DNA of 49,366 bases from Secundilactobacillus angelensis (GCF_012641075.1 NZ_JAAXLJ010000018.1:1-49366); one strand, 5' to 3'. Shown: positions 1-7,851, numbered from the stretch's first letter. Numbers and translations: made by a program. The notes: generated by a model from the letters alone, not told the origin.

Positions 1-34
1 CCTCCTAGTTAGCGATGTGATTTATAGTATCAAA

Positions 35-82
35 AAAATGTAGGAAAACCGACAATTTCTCGCCGCCATTTTCCTACATTTT
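35..82. other. 14-bp perfect inverted repeat, possible terminator
   Basis: AAAATGTAGGAAAA (35-48) is repeated as its exact complement at 69-82 around a 20-base loop. On the minus strand the stem is followed by a seven-T run, so it could be a terminator for leftward transcription, but no leftward gene ends next to it. The rest of 1-326 contains no gene I can support; it includes a short CCTAAC/GTTAGG inverted repeat near 197-220. Confidence 0.45.
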
Positions 83-326
83 ATAACCGCCCTTTACAAC
101 GTGAGCATATCAAAAATTTGTTTATAATAGGATTTTATTGATTACCTCATTTTGTGGACAGCATGCATTAATTCTGTGATAACTTTGGATGTGGACCTAA
201 CTGTTAGAAAACTTGTTAGGACTTGAAAGAATGCCTTAGTCGACTTTTCTTCCAATTGTTCACTCATATGTACAATCAACTATGATATACTCCAAACATA
301 CTACTTAGGAGGAATATAATACATTA

Positions 327-752
327 ATGAAAAAGACAGGATTGGTCGCAGTCACCGCTGCAGTGTTAATGGGAACATTCGCAACGTTCAGTACAACTGA
401 AACCGCCCAGGCAGCAACTTGGCACAAGAACGTACCATCAGCCATTCGGGGGACGTGGAAGGAAAAGGGTGGCGATTTGAATTACAAGTTCAAGATCACC
501 TCAAGTACTTTTAAATTAAGTGCGCGCCTTGGCGATCCACAAACTGCTAACAAGGTGATGTATCACCATTCAAAAGGCAGCAGCTACTATTACCTCAGAG
601 GCCATGAAACGGCTTATACCAGCGGGAGAGAACTGCTTTACTACAAGGTCAAGAAGACCGGCAACCACATTAAGATCTTGAATTACTTGACGTCGCTTGA
701 TGGTTCTAGTTATAAGAGCTCTCGATATATGCCATTTAGTTTTTACAAGTAG
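327..752 (+). CDS. small secreted protein, WHKG-family paralogue 1
   Basis: The 141-residue product has a Sec signal peptide (MKK, hydrophobic stretch to about residue 23, then a TAQAA cleavage region). The mature part is basic and rich in Tyr, Ser and Lys and starts with TWHKNVPSAIRGTW. The same opening (A[ST]WHKxxPxx[LI][RQ]GT) occurs in the products at 3438-3827 and 7417-7824, so these are three paralogues within 8 kb. The start is fixed by AGGAGG at 307-312. No enzymatic motif is visible; the size and composition suggest a small secreted beta-rich domain, which is inference. A terminator follows, so the gene is probably monocistronic. Confidence 0.85.
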   Translation: MKKTGLVAVTAAVLMGTFATFSTTETAQAATWHKNVPSAIRGTWKEKGGDLNYKFKITSSTFKLSARLGDPQTANKVMYHHSKGSSYYYLRGHETAYTSGRELLYYKVKKTGNHIKILNYLTSLDGSSYKSSRYMPFSFYK

Positions 753-763
753 AATAATGATTT

Positions 764-799
764 TGGACGAAGCTGAAGTGGTGGCTTGGTCCATTTTTT
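764..799 (+). terminator. Rho-independent terminator of the gene ending at 752
   Basis: TGGACGAAGC (764-773) pairs with GCTTGGTCCA (784-793) with one mismatch and is followed by six T. Confidence 0.7.
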
Positions 800-825
800 A
801 TTAAACAAAACGTGATTTTTGTCAT

Positions 826-874
826 AAAAAATCCTGTAGGTAAATCCCATCCCAGGGATTTGCATACAGGATTT
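826..874 (-). terminator. terminator of the racemase/opine dehydrogenase operon
   Basis: AAATCCTGTA (829-838) and TACAGGATTT (865-874) are perfect complements, with an inner AAATCCC/GGGATTT stem. Read leftward, the hairpin ends in a T run and lies just past the stop codon at 878. Confidence 0.85.
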
Positions 875-877
875 GCT

Positions 878-1639
878 TTAATAGTAACCATAGTAAGGCG
901 TTTGTACCACTGCTGAAAATACCCAATTAATCAATGTAATGAAGTCAAAAACTGGTAAGCCAACTGCACTTTGAATTGCGGACGCGTAAGGTGGCAAGTC
1001 GCTGCATTCCAACAGAATCGCGCCAATTTCTGGATGATCAGCAATCAAGTTTGTACTGACATTAATGAGTTGCTGGGTTAAACCCGCGTTATCTAAGACG
1101 GGCTCGCCATAGCGAATCGGATGGAATTTGGACAAAGAGCCGACATCCTGAATCACACAATATTCCTTGCTGGCATGGGATTTGTTTAAGAATTCTTCCG
1201 TGGCATTTTCGTAACTTGCTACGAAGACACCGACTTTCTGATCGGTTTTCAGACCAAATTTGATGATGGGCAATTGAGCTAAACTGGACAGGAAGACGGG
1301 AACGTTCACCGCGTTTTTGACTTCATCCTGGAAGTTTGCGAAGTAACCACAGGCGCCAACGATTGCGCGAACACCGCGTTTTTCAAGCTTTTGGGCTGCT
1401 TTGATGACGGTGTCTTTGATCTTTGAATTACCCGTAAATAAATCCTCAATCTCAACATCAATCACTTCGTATTCAACCGGGAAATCGAATGTTGTGGCAT
1501 TCACAACGTTACCGGGAAGCTTAGGATAATTTAAGTTTACGGCAATGATCCCCATTGCGTTACCAGCCACAGGTGTAATTAAGGGTGCCTGTTTCTGGTT
1601 CAATCGTTGGTCGTTATTGAGTACGGCTCGATAATGCAT
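878..1639 (-). CDS. aspartate/glutamate racemase superfamily protein
   Basis: This 253-residue cytosolic protein has the two-cysteine layout of the Asp/Glu racemase superfamily. The first Cys is in a GACGYF context (about residue 97) and the second in LLECSDLPPYA (about residue 211). Such enzymes epimerise amino acids without PLP by using the two thiols as acid and base. The substrate cannot be read from sequence; the superfamily also contains hydantoin racemases and maleate isomerases. It starts 18 bases after the opine-dehydrogenase-like gene, behind GGGAGGTG, and has no promoter of its own, so it belongs to the T-box operon. Its placement suggests that it makes or removes a D-amino acid linked to the dehydrogenase reaction, which is inference. 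Confidence 0.8.
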   Translation of the reverse strand: MHYRAVLNNDQRLNQKQAPLITPVAGNAMGIIAVNLNYPKLPGNVVNATTFDFPVEYEVIDVEIEDLFTGNSKIKDTVIKAAQKLEKRGVRAIVGACGYFANFQDEVKNAVNVPVFLSSLAQLPIIKFGLKTDQKVGVFVASYENATEEFLNKSHASKEYCVIQDVGSLSKFHPIRYGEPVLDNAGLTQQLINVSTNLIADHPEIGAILLECSDLPPYASAIQSAVGLPVFDFITLINWVFSAVVQTPYYGYY

Positions 1640-1657
1640 TGCGACACCTCCCGTATG

Positions 1658-2875
1658 CTAAGCTAAAGCACCAGTATTCAAATAGTCTAACAGTTGTTGT
1701 TTATCAAGTTGACCAATACCAAGTTCGTTGAGGGTCACACCAGTCTTGTAGAAATCTGTCCCAACCATTGCCGAAGCAAGCGTAATCATGCTGTCGATGA
1801 CACGGGTGTCAACGTTGAATTTTTTACCCAGCTCGTGGTAGATGTGGCAGCCGACAGGGACGTCTTCGGTAATGTAGCGGTCGTGGATATCGAATGGACC
1901 AGTACCAATCGCCATTGGATATTGCTCGTCAAACGGTACCGCGGCACCGTCACCCATGTATTCTGGTCCAAGAATGTTTGAACGTGAGAAGAAGACTTCT
2001 TTGTCAAAGTGCGCAACATCGACACCAATCGCATGGGCCAGTTTAACTTCTTCGGAATAAAATGCGTACTGTACTTCTGAAATCGATTCACAATAGGCGT
2101 ATGAGTAAATGGAGTACTTGGATTTATCGTTGCCACCAAACACGCGACCAAAGTTTTCCATGACACCGACGCCGAGTAATGTACCCGGACAGTGGAGAAC
2201 CGGATTAACGTTGCTGAAACCAATGTCTAGAACGGTCTTTCCACTAGCTGGACCGTCACCGAAAGTCACGGAATCAAAACAGCCTAAATGCGCTGAGCTT
2301 TCCAGAAACTTTTCTTGATCGGTTGTGGGTAAGGCAGCACCACGAAGAGAAATTGCACGATAACGGAGTAATACTCGAGTAGTGTCAATACCGGCTTCTT
2401 TAATGATCCGGGTACCGTATGGTGCACTTGACCAGCCACCAACAATCACTTCCTTAGTGCTACCTAATTCACGCATCTTCTTACGCAATTTAAGCGAGCC
2501 GAAGTTATCAGGAATGATATGAATGATCATACCATCTTGTAATAGCGGAACTAACTTTTCAAAGAAGGCATCGTGACCAACGGACGGAATCGCAACGATG
2601 ACAAGGTTGGCACCGTCTAATACTTTTTCAAGATCCGTAGAAACTAAATCGAATTTAGCGGTTCCTGAACGTGTAAAATTGTATTTATTCCACTGCTTGC
2701 CTTCGAGTGTGATACCGGTACGATCAAGGTTCGCAAGTGAAGTCTTGGCAAACTCTGGTAGATCATAGAGGCGTACTTGATTGCCTCCAAGTTTACAGTC
2801 TGCGGCAACTGAGCGGCCGACCGCGCCTGCACCTAAAACGGCAACGACATCATTTGATAAATCATGTTCTGGCAT
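1658..2875 (-). CDS. NAD/NADP octopine/nopaline (opine) dehydrogenase family protein
   Basis: The 405-residue protein opens with a Rossmann motif, AVLGAGAVGRSVA (about residues 12-24). In the C-terminal half NVNPVLHCPGTLL carries the histidine typical of the octopine dehydrogenase domain, and DIHDRYITEDVPVG follows further on. Characterised family members reductively condense an amino acid with a 2-oxo acid using NAD(P)H. The open frame extends upstream to 3046, but that part runs through the T-box. The ATG at 2875 has AAAGGAGATT in front and places the nucleotide-binding fold at the N-terminus, so I use it. First gene of a two-gene operon with the racemase-like gene. The amino-acid substrate is unknown; T-box control points to the amino acid read by the leader. 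Confidence 0.85.
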   Translation of the reverse strand: MPEHDLSNDVVAVLGAGAVGRSVAADCKLGGNQVRLYDLPEFAKTSLANLDRTGITLEGKQWNKYNFTRSGTAKFDLVSTDLEKVLDGANLVIVAIPSVGHDAFFEKLVPLLQDGMIIHIIPDNFGSLKLRKKMRELGSTKEVIVGGWSSAPYGTRIIKEAGIDTTRVLLRYRAISLRGAALPTTDQEKFLESSAHLGCFDSVTFGDGPASGKTVLDIGFSNVNPVLHCPGTLLGVGVMENFGRVFGGNDKSKYSIYSYAYCESISEVQYAFYSEEVKLAHAIGVDVAHFDKEVFFSRSNILGPEYMGDGAAVPFDEQYPMAIGTGPFDIHDRYITEDVPVGCHIYHELGKKFNVDTRVIDSMITLASAMVGTDFYKTGVTLNELGIGQLDKQQLLDYLNTGALA

Positions 2876-2904
2876 TATAAAATCTCCTTTAATCTTTATT
2901 ACAC

Positions 2905-3153
2905 AAAAAATCCCCACAGTCTTAAAGTTAATAAGACTGTGGGGCGAACTAGCCGCGGTACCACCCACATAGGCACTCATATGCAAAATACATACGTCAC
3001 GATAACGAGTGGAAGACGTAACGTGCTCACGAAAGCGCTCACACATTAAACAGCAATACCAAGACCATATTCATCTAGTCTGTGACGTTACATTTCACCA
3101 AATCGTAACTCTCTAAGGGACACTTGCTAGACTACTCATCTTTTGTGTTTCGT
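2905..3153 (-). promoter_or_regulatory. T-box riboswitch upstream of the opine dehydrogenase operon
   Basis: Read leftward, the leader contains the Stem I GATGAGTAG element near its 5' end, an AGAGAG bulge, a GGTG loop motif, and GAATATGG (3072-3065) on the 3' side of Stem I where the specifier lies. The canonical T-box sequence GGGTGGTACCGCGG is at 2966-2953. A terminator follows (CCCCACAGTCTTA/TAAGACTGTGGGG, 2944-2912, then a T run). The antiterminator would form from the T-box and the 5' arm of that terminator. ATG inside GAATATGG (Met) is my preferred specifier; TAT (Tyr) overlaps it and is not excluded without folding. Confidence 0.92.
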
Positions 3154-3160
3154 TGGAGAA

Positions 3161-3189
3161 AGAATAGCATCAACAAAAACGGAAGTCAA
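3161..3189 (-). promoter_or_regulatory. sigma-A promoter of the T-box operon
   Basis: TTGACT (3189-3184) and TATTCT (3166-3161) are spaced by 17 bases just upstream of the T-box leader. Confidence 0.8.
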
Positions 3190-3409
3190 CCGAAATATTA
3201 AAATTAAATTAATATTCATATTGGGCTTGCTTTTCACCAGAGGCAAAATATAAGCTCCTAATCCTGTTCTTAAAGGATAATATCGGGTATATGAAACTAT
3301 ATTGGGGAAATAAAATAATTGGAAATGTATTATAAAATAATGTGTAATTTTGTAAGAGGTACAACGAATATTCGTGAGAACAGCACGAATTCGACCTGAA
3401 GTGAAAATA

Positions 3410-3435
3410 AAAAGCAGATCATCTGATCTGCTTTT
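3410..3435 (-). terminator. terminator of the small secreted protein gene at 3438
   Basis: AAAAGCAGATCA and TGATCTGCTTTT form a 12-bp perfect stem with a 2-base loop directly after the stop codon. Leftward it ends in a T-rich stretch. Confidence 0.8.
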
Positions 3436-3437
3436 GG

Positions 3438-3827
3438 TTAACGGTAGTAACTAGTCCCATATCCCTTTTTCAGGTAGGTTGAAAAGACAATATGGTGTTT
3501 CGATACCCACTTAAAATAGCGAGTTTGGTTCTTTTTGGAATAAATTGGTTCATAGCCGACTATCTTGTAGTCATGATGACCAAGGTAACGATAATGGGTG
3601 CGATTCAAAAAGTCTGGATCATTACCGTAACTGTGAGTATAATTCTTGCCATTCTTTAGTTTGAAAGAGACTCTAAAAGCTTTATTATACTTAGTCTTCC
3701 ACGTTCCTTGGAGCGCTTTTGGCATTCCCTTATGCCAAGAAGCTGCTTGCGCCGTGTTCACGGATACACCAGTACCACCAGCTAAGCCAATTCCAACGGC
3801 AAGTGTGGTTATAATCGATTTTTTCAT
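3438..3827 (-). CDS. small secreted protein, WHKG-family paralogue 2
   Basis: The 129-residue protein has a signal peptide (MKKSIITTLAVGIGLAGG, cleavage near NTAQAA) and a mature domain starting SWHKGMPKALQGTW, matching the products at 327 and 7417. The rest is rich in Lys, Tyr and His with no catalytic motif. A longer reading to 3854 exists, but GGGGAGGAC sits just before the ATG at 3827 and the signal peptide begins there. It points opposite to the other two copies and has its own terminator, so the three are dispersed single genes and not a tandem array. Function unknown. Confidence 0.85.
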   Translation of the reverse strand: MKKSIITTLAVGIGLAGGTGVSVNTAQAASWHKGMPKALQGTWKTKYNKAFRVSFKLKNGKNYTHSYGNDPDFLNRTHYRYLGHHDYKIVGYEPIYSKKNQTRYFKWVSKHHIVFSTYLKKGYGTSYYR

Positions 3828-3944
3828 GTAAAGTCCTCCCCTGATACGTTTCATAATACACTTATCAATCTATTAGTAAACGGGTAATATCGTTATTAAT
3901 ATCCCAATAGTAACAATGGTGTCCCAGACGGCAAATTCATTTGA

Positions 3945-5357
3945 CTAGTTTCCGTTCACCAGCTCATCCTGCAACTCAGCCAACTTAGTCGTCATATAAA
4001 CGTGGTAAGTATCCGGATTGGTCAGTCGTTTGGTTTCATCAGGCAGTTCGGCAATGGCTTGTTTGCTGAAAGTTTGAATGTCCAGTGGATTTGAAGCGTG
4101 TTGGTTTAAGTCCACAGGCTGCAATAATGGCACGGCATCAAAGTCGTTTAACTTCTGTACCTTGTTGACACTCAGTGGGTTACTATCATACGCATTCAGT
4201 TCGTGCTGGTCAGCAACCGGTTCGTCGATGAGGGCAATGAGGTCCGCAAACGCATCGTTGGTGTTATGGCGATAGAGCCGATAGACCTGTTTTTGACCCG
4301 GAATCGTCACTTTTTCGCGACTGTCACTGATTTTGATTTTGGGGATGAGTTTGCCATCTTCTTCAATCGCGGCTAATTTATAAACGCCACTTAGCACGGG
4401 TGAAGATGAACTGGTAATCAACTTTTCGCCAACCCCGAAGTTGTCGATTGGTGCGCCTTGATGAAGTAATGATTCGATGATGTTTTCATCTAGCGCATTG
4501 GAGATCGTGATTTTGGCTTTAGGGAAGCCAGCATCATCTAATAGCTTTCTAGCTTGACGTGACAGGGAGGCGATGTCACCGGAATCAATTCGGATGCCCA
4601 CAGGTTCATGCCCTTTGGCACGTAACTCCTTGAATACAGTAATTGCATTGGGAACGCCAGAGCTGAGCACATCGTAGGTATCCACTAGTAGGGCACTGTT
4701 GTCAGGGTAGTATTTGGCCCATTGACGAAAAGCAGTGAGCTCGTCCGGATAAGCTTCAATCCAGCTGTGTGCCATGGTGCCGGCAACCGGAACATTGAAC
4801 AATTTACCAGCCAACACGTTGGAAGTACTGGCAGCACCGCCAATGACTGCTGCGCGGGCACCATAGATCGCGCTATCTGGGCCTTGCGCACGGCGAGCAC
4901 CAAATTCCATGATGGGTCGGTCACCAGCAGCAAAGGTTATTCGACGGGCCTTGGTCGCAATAAGTGATTCGTGATTTAAAATGGTCAGCAGCAGCGTTTC
5001 TAACAACTGTGCTTGAGCAATTGGACCTTCCACAGTCATTAACGATTCTCGTGGGAAAACGGGCGTCCCTTCAGGAATTGCTCGCAAATGACAATCGAAT
5101 TTAAAGTTAGCTAAGAAGTCCAAAAAGTCGTCACCCCAGAGATGAAGACTACGGAAATAATCAATATCTTCTGGTGTAAATGAGAATGGTAGGGCATCGA
5201 TAATTTGCTGCAAGCCAGCGGTAATGACGAAACTGCCTTGATCTGGTACTTTCCGGAAGAAAATGTCAAAAGTCGCTCGGGTCTCGAGCATGTCTTTTTG
5301 AAAACCGTTTGCCATTGAAAATTCGTAAAGATCTGTTAACAAAGAAAGATTACGCAT
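3945..5357 (-). CDS. pncB: nicotinate phosphoribosyltransferase
   Basis: This 470-residue cytosolic enzyme converts nicotinate and phosphoribosyl pyrophosphate, with ATP, to nicotinate mononucleotide, the first step of NAD salvage. The N-terminus LLTDLYEFSMANGF is characteristic of the family; the middle contains the EFGARRAQGPD segment, and GIRIDSGDIASLSRQARKLLDDAG is the phosphoribosyl-binding region. The length fits the Gram-positive type. It is divergent from niaR; the intergenic region holds a GGTGTC/GACACC palindrome that is probably the NiaR operator, so repression when niacin is plentiful is expected. Confidence 0.95.
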   Translation of the reverse strand: MRNLSLLTDLYEFSMANGFQKDMLETRATFDIFFRKVPDQGSFVITAGLQQIIDALPFSFTPEDIDYFRSLHLWGDDFLDFLANFKFDCHLRAIPEGTPVFPRESLMTVEGPIAQAQLLETLLLTILNHESLIATKARRITFAAGDRPIMEFGARRAQGPDSAIYGARAAVIGGAASTSNVLAGKLFNVPVAGTMAHSWIEAYPDELTAFRQWAKYYPDNSALLVDTYDVLSSGVPNAITVFKELRAKGHEPVGIRIDSGDIASLSRQARKLLDDAGFPKAKITISNALDENIIESLLHQGAPIDNFGVGEKLITSSSSPVLSGVYKLAAIEEDGKLIPKIKISDSREKVTIPGQKQVYRLYRHNTNDAFADLIALIDEPVADQHELNAYDSNPLSVNKVQKLNDFDAVPLLQPVDLNQHASNPLDIQTFSKQAIAELPDETKRLTNPDTYHVYMTTKLAELQDELVNGN

Positions 5358-5388
5358 GACTCATCGTCCATTCTTTTCATGTTTGATT

Positions 5389-5402
5389 GGTGTCTTGACA
5401 CC
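5389..5402. promoter_or_regulatory. probable NiaR operator between pncB and niaR
   Basis: GGTGTCTTGACACC is a perfect 6+2+6 palindrome between the divergent genes. On the plus strand its TTGACA (5396-5401) can act as the -35 of a promoter with TATATC at 5418-5423 (spacer 16) that would drive niaR. On the minus strand it lies in the pncB leader. This placement fits control of both genes; assignment to NiaR rests on context and the palindrome. Confidence 0.6.
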
Positions 5403-5547
5403 CCATGAAATAATGTCTATATCTTAGCATATATCAGTGAAAAGGTTTAATTGAATTTTCACGAAATGTTCTCTTTGGTCTAATTTTCTGGTAGGATTAT
5501 GAATATAAGATAAAGTGGTATATCAATTATTAAAAGTAGGCGGCAGT

Positions 5548-6069
5548 ATGACAAATGCAGAACGACGATCACAGATTCAATCAGTTTTATCAACCAGTTT
5601 GTCACCAATAAGTGCAAGCAAACTCGCACGTCGATTTCACGTTAGTCGCCAAACAATTGTGGGGGACGTTTCCCTGTTAAGAGCAGGTGGAGAAGGTATT
5701 GTTGCCACGGTGAGAGGTTATGAATATCAGTACAATGCTGTTCATGAAGTGGTATTGGTTTGTCGCCATACGCCAATTGGGAGTGCCGATGAGATGCAGC
5801 GAATCATTAAAGCTGGTGGTGTGATTGAAGACGTCGTGGTGGATCATCCGCTCTGTGGACAAATTCGAGCAAATTTACAGGTGAGAGACAAGGCTGACGT
5901 GAACCTATTTATGGCGAAAATCAAACAACAAAAGGCCCATTTGTTGTCGGAATTAACGGATGGCGTGCACACTCACACTATTGCGTATGACACGCCCGAG
6001 CAATTGGTGGCGATTCAAGCCTCATTAAGAGAAGCTGGCTATCTTTATGAAGATGGTCCAAATACCTGA
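5548..6069 (+). CDS. niaR: niacin-responsive transcriptional repressor NiaR (HTH + 3H domain)
   Basis: The 173-residue protein has an N-terminal helix-turn-helix (about residues 5-45, ISASKLARRFHVSRQTIVGDVSLLR) and a C-terminal 3H domain. The 3H domain has conserved histidines in CRHTPIG (74), DHPLCG (100) and HTHT (141-143), which bind metal and nicotinic acid in the family. NiaR proteins repress NAD salvage and niacin uptake genes when niacin is available. The frame opens at a GTG at 5515, but the ATG at 5548 starts the domain at the usual place and gives a normal family length. It lies divergent from pncB, its likely target. Confidence 0.9.
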   Translation: MTNAERRSQIQSVLSTSLSPISASKLARRFHVSRQTIVGDVSLLRAGGEGIVATVRGYEYQYNAVHEVVLVCRHTPIGSADEMQRIIKAGGVIEDVVVDHPLCGQIRANLQVRDKADVNLFMAKIKQQKAHLLSELTDGVHTHTIAYDTPEQLVAIQASLREAGYLYEDGPNT

Positions 6070-6125
6070 CTGCCAAAAATGCAGGTAGAAACTCATTAAC
6101 ACTAAGACGAAAGAATGGAGACAAC

Positions 6126-6485
6126 ATGACGCAAATTAAAGGTAATCCAATATTAGAAAAAGAAGCTGAAAAAAATCAGACGCTCAACGTTCAACGGGAG
6201 AAAGCGTTAACTCAGGAACTTGAAAAGGTGCGCTCGGAGCTGGCATATGTGAAAACAGAGGAGTTCAATAAGGACTTAAAAGCCTACCACGTCGACTTAT
6301 ACGAACGAGCACGGAAGGAAGATGGCACCGTTGATCCCAATTTAACGGCGTTCGTTGATCGCTTTTTAGATAAAGTTACCCAAAATTTGGATTACGATGA
6401 AATGTTACTGCTCAGAGATTGTGTTGTTAGTGCGTTTGAAGCTGGCGGTAAAGGCATGCAGCAGGATTGGACCCAATTTCAATAA
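6126..6485 (+). CDS. hypothetical protein, charged coiled-coil N-terminus
   Basis: I do not recognise this 119-residue protein. The first 50 residues are highly charged and helical (Glu/Lys/Gln-rich, heptad-like spacing), which suggests a coiled coil. The C-terminal half is acidic with a single Cys (LLLRDCVVSAFEAGG). There is no signal peptide or membrane segment. It starts 56 bases after niaR with TGGAG before the ATG and no obvious terminator between them, so it may be co-transcribed with niaR. Confidence 0.7.
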   Translation: MTQIKGNPILEKEAEKNQTLNVQREKALTQELEKVRSELAYVKTEEFNKDLKAYHVDLYERARKEDGTVDPNLTAFVDRFLDKVTQNLDYDEMLLLRDCVVSAFEAGGKGMQQDWTQFQ

Positions 6486-6526
6486 AGTGATTGATAAGTC
6501 TTATTCATTAAAATCTCATTTTATCG

Positions 6527-6556
6527 TTGACATTGTTTTTGAGTTGCTTGTACAAT
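6527..6556 (+). promoter_or_regulatory. sigma-A promoter of the second T-box leader
   Basis: TTGACA (6527-6532) and TACAAT (6551-6556) with an 18-base spacer, immediately upstream of the T-box leader. Confidence 0.75.
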
Positions 6557-6563
6557 AACCGGT

Positions 6564-6865
6564 AACAATTTAACAAATCAATTAGACATAAGATGAGTAG
6601 AGCTGAAAGCTACTTTTAGAGAGCCACGTTGATGGAAAGCGGTAGTAGTTTAAGTTTGAATATGGTCTTAACGACAGTCTTTATCATCGAGCATTAGTTA
6701 GATGATGACGGGTACTCCCGATACAGAGTGAGGGTATTAAAATCATTTTTGTACCCGAAGCGTATGTCATTTGCGTGAATGATGTAAATTGAGGTGGTAC
6801 CATGGAAAAGCACTTTCACCCTTAGTTAGAGATTGAAATCTGATGAGGGAGAAAGTGCTTTTTGT
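6564..6865 (+). promoter_or_regulatory. T-box riboswitch upstream of the methionine sulfoxide reductase gene
   Basis: The leader shows Stem I (AAGATGAGTAG, AGAGAG, GTTG loop) and GAATATGG at 6658-6665 on the 3' side of Stem I, followed by TCTTA that pairs with TAAGA at the base. The T-box GAGGTGGTACCATGG is at 6791-6805. The terminator hairpin is AAGCACTTTC (6808-6817) with GAAAGTGCTT (6851-6860) and then T5. The GAATATGG segment and its flanks match the leader at 2905-3153, so the two probably share a specifier: ATG (Met) is preferred, TAT (Tyr) is the alternative. Confidence 0.92.
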
Positions 6866-6897
6866 CTCTCTATTGGAGTCATAAGGAGGAATGAATT

Positions 6898-7350
6898 ATG
6901 GGTAAGAAGCAAGAAAATTACGAGTTATTGGTTGAACAGGCAAAGAGTTTATTGGATGGTGAAACGGATCTTGTGGCTAATATGAGCAATTTAGTCTCGC
7001 TGCTATTCCACGAAATACCAAATTTAAATGGCACGACTTATTACCGATTCAAGAATAATGAGTTAATTCTAGGGCCCTTCCAAGGTAAGCCTGCTTGTAT
7101 GCACATTCCAGTTGGAAAAGGAGTTTGCGGAACCGTTGCTCAAACCAAGCGGACGGAGATCGTTGAAAATATTCACAATTTTGCTGGTCACATTGCTTGC
7201 GATAGTGCGTCGAAATCAGAAATTGTCGTACCGGTGTTTAAGGATGATCAGTTTTGGGGTGTTTTGGACTTAGACAGTCCTGAATACAGTACGTTTGATG
7301 AAACGGATGGCGAGTATCTTAGTCAGATTGCACCACTGATTTTTAATTAA
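6898..7350 (+). CDS. msrC: free L-methionine (R)-S-oxide reductase (GAF-domain fRMsr)
   Basis: The 150-residue protein is a single GAF domain with the fRMsr signature: LGPFQGKPACMHIPVGKGVCG gives Cys67 and Cys77, and HIACDSASKSEIVVP gives Cys101. The family reduces free methionine-R-sulfoxide to methionine through a cysteine thiol/disulfide cycle recharged by thioredoxin. The start is fixed by AAGGAGGAATGAATTATG. It is the only gene behind the T-box leader ending at 6865. A methionine-recycling enzyme under a T-box supports methionine as the sensed amino acid. Confidence 0.88.
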   Translation: MGKKQENYELLVEQAKSLLDGETDLVANMSNLVSLLFHEIPNLNGTTYYRFKNNELILGPFQGKPACMHIPVGKGVCGTVAQTKRTEIVENIHNFAGHIACDSASKSEIVVPVFKDDQFWGVLDLDSPEYSTFDETDGEYLSQIAPLIFN

Positions 7351-7416
7351 AGTTAACGTAGATGTTTAATTTGTCAGTTAGCAATATAATCATTTCAGAA
7401 AGGGGAGAACTTTGAA

Positions 7417-7824
7417 ATGAAAAAATGGTTTTTAGGGATTGTAACAGCTTTAGCACTCGTGTTTGGTGTATCAGCCACGACAACCGCCAATGCGTCTAGT
7501 TGGCATAAGGGGACACCATCAAGTTTGAGAGGAACTTATTTTTACAAATATCATGATGGTGTTCGGGGCACGGATATCTATAAGATTACTAAATCCAGCG
7601 TCTACTATACGCCAACTGGCGCACCGACCTCGAAGACAACTGGTATAAAGTATGAAAAAGTCGGCAAATATTATCGAATCAAGGGGACTACGCATGCCTA
7701 TGGGCGAAAGTTTGGTTATGATGAGGTTTTCTATAAGAAAGGGCACAGTATGAAGGCGCTTGGCTATAGTCAATACAAGCATGGTGGCTTTAGTAAAGAC
7801 CACTATATTTTCTATAAGCAGTAG
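7417..7824 (+). CDS. small secreted protein, WHKG-family paralogue 3
   Basis: The 135-residue protein has a signal peptide (MKKWFLGIVTALALVFG, cleavage near TANASS) and a mature part starting SWHKGTPSSLRGTY, as in the products at 327 and 3438. The remainder is Tyr-, Lys- and Gly-rich with alternating short hydrophobic stretches, suggesting a small beta-structure. No catalytic residues can be named. It starts 66 bases after msrC behind AAGGGGAG and ends at its own terminator; read-through from the T-box unit is possible because I see no terminator between them. Confidence 0.85.
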   Translation: MKKWFLGIVTALALVFGVSATTTANASSWHKGTPSSLRGTYFYKYHDGVRGTDIYKITKSSVYYTPTGAPTSKTTGIKYEKVGKYYRIKGTTHAYGRKFGYDEVFYKKGHSMKALGYSQYKHGGFSKDHYIFYKQ

Positions 7825-7851
7825 GAATGGCGAAGGTTTGAAGCCAATAAT

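Noticed and set aside
2876-3046. N-terminal extension of the opine dehydrogenase frame
   Set aside because: It would translate the T-box antiterminator and terminator; the ATG at 2875 has a proper Shine-Dalgarno.
3066-3068. Firm assignment of the T-box specifier as methionine
   Set aside because: ATG (Met) and TAT (Tyr) overlap in GAATATGG; only context favours Met, so it is given as a preference.
3364-3390. ACGAATATTCGT palindrome and ATTCGTG/CACGAAT hairpin upstream of the T-box operon promoter
   Set aside because: Lies between the leftward T-box promoter and the end of the next leftward gene, with no gene start it could control; left as a chance structure.
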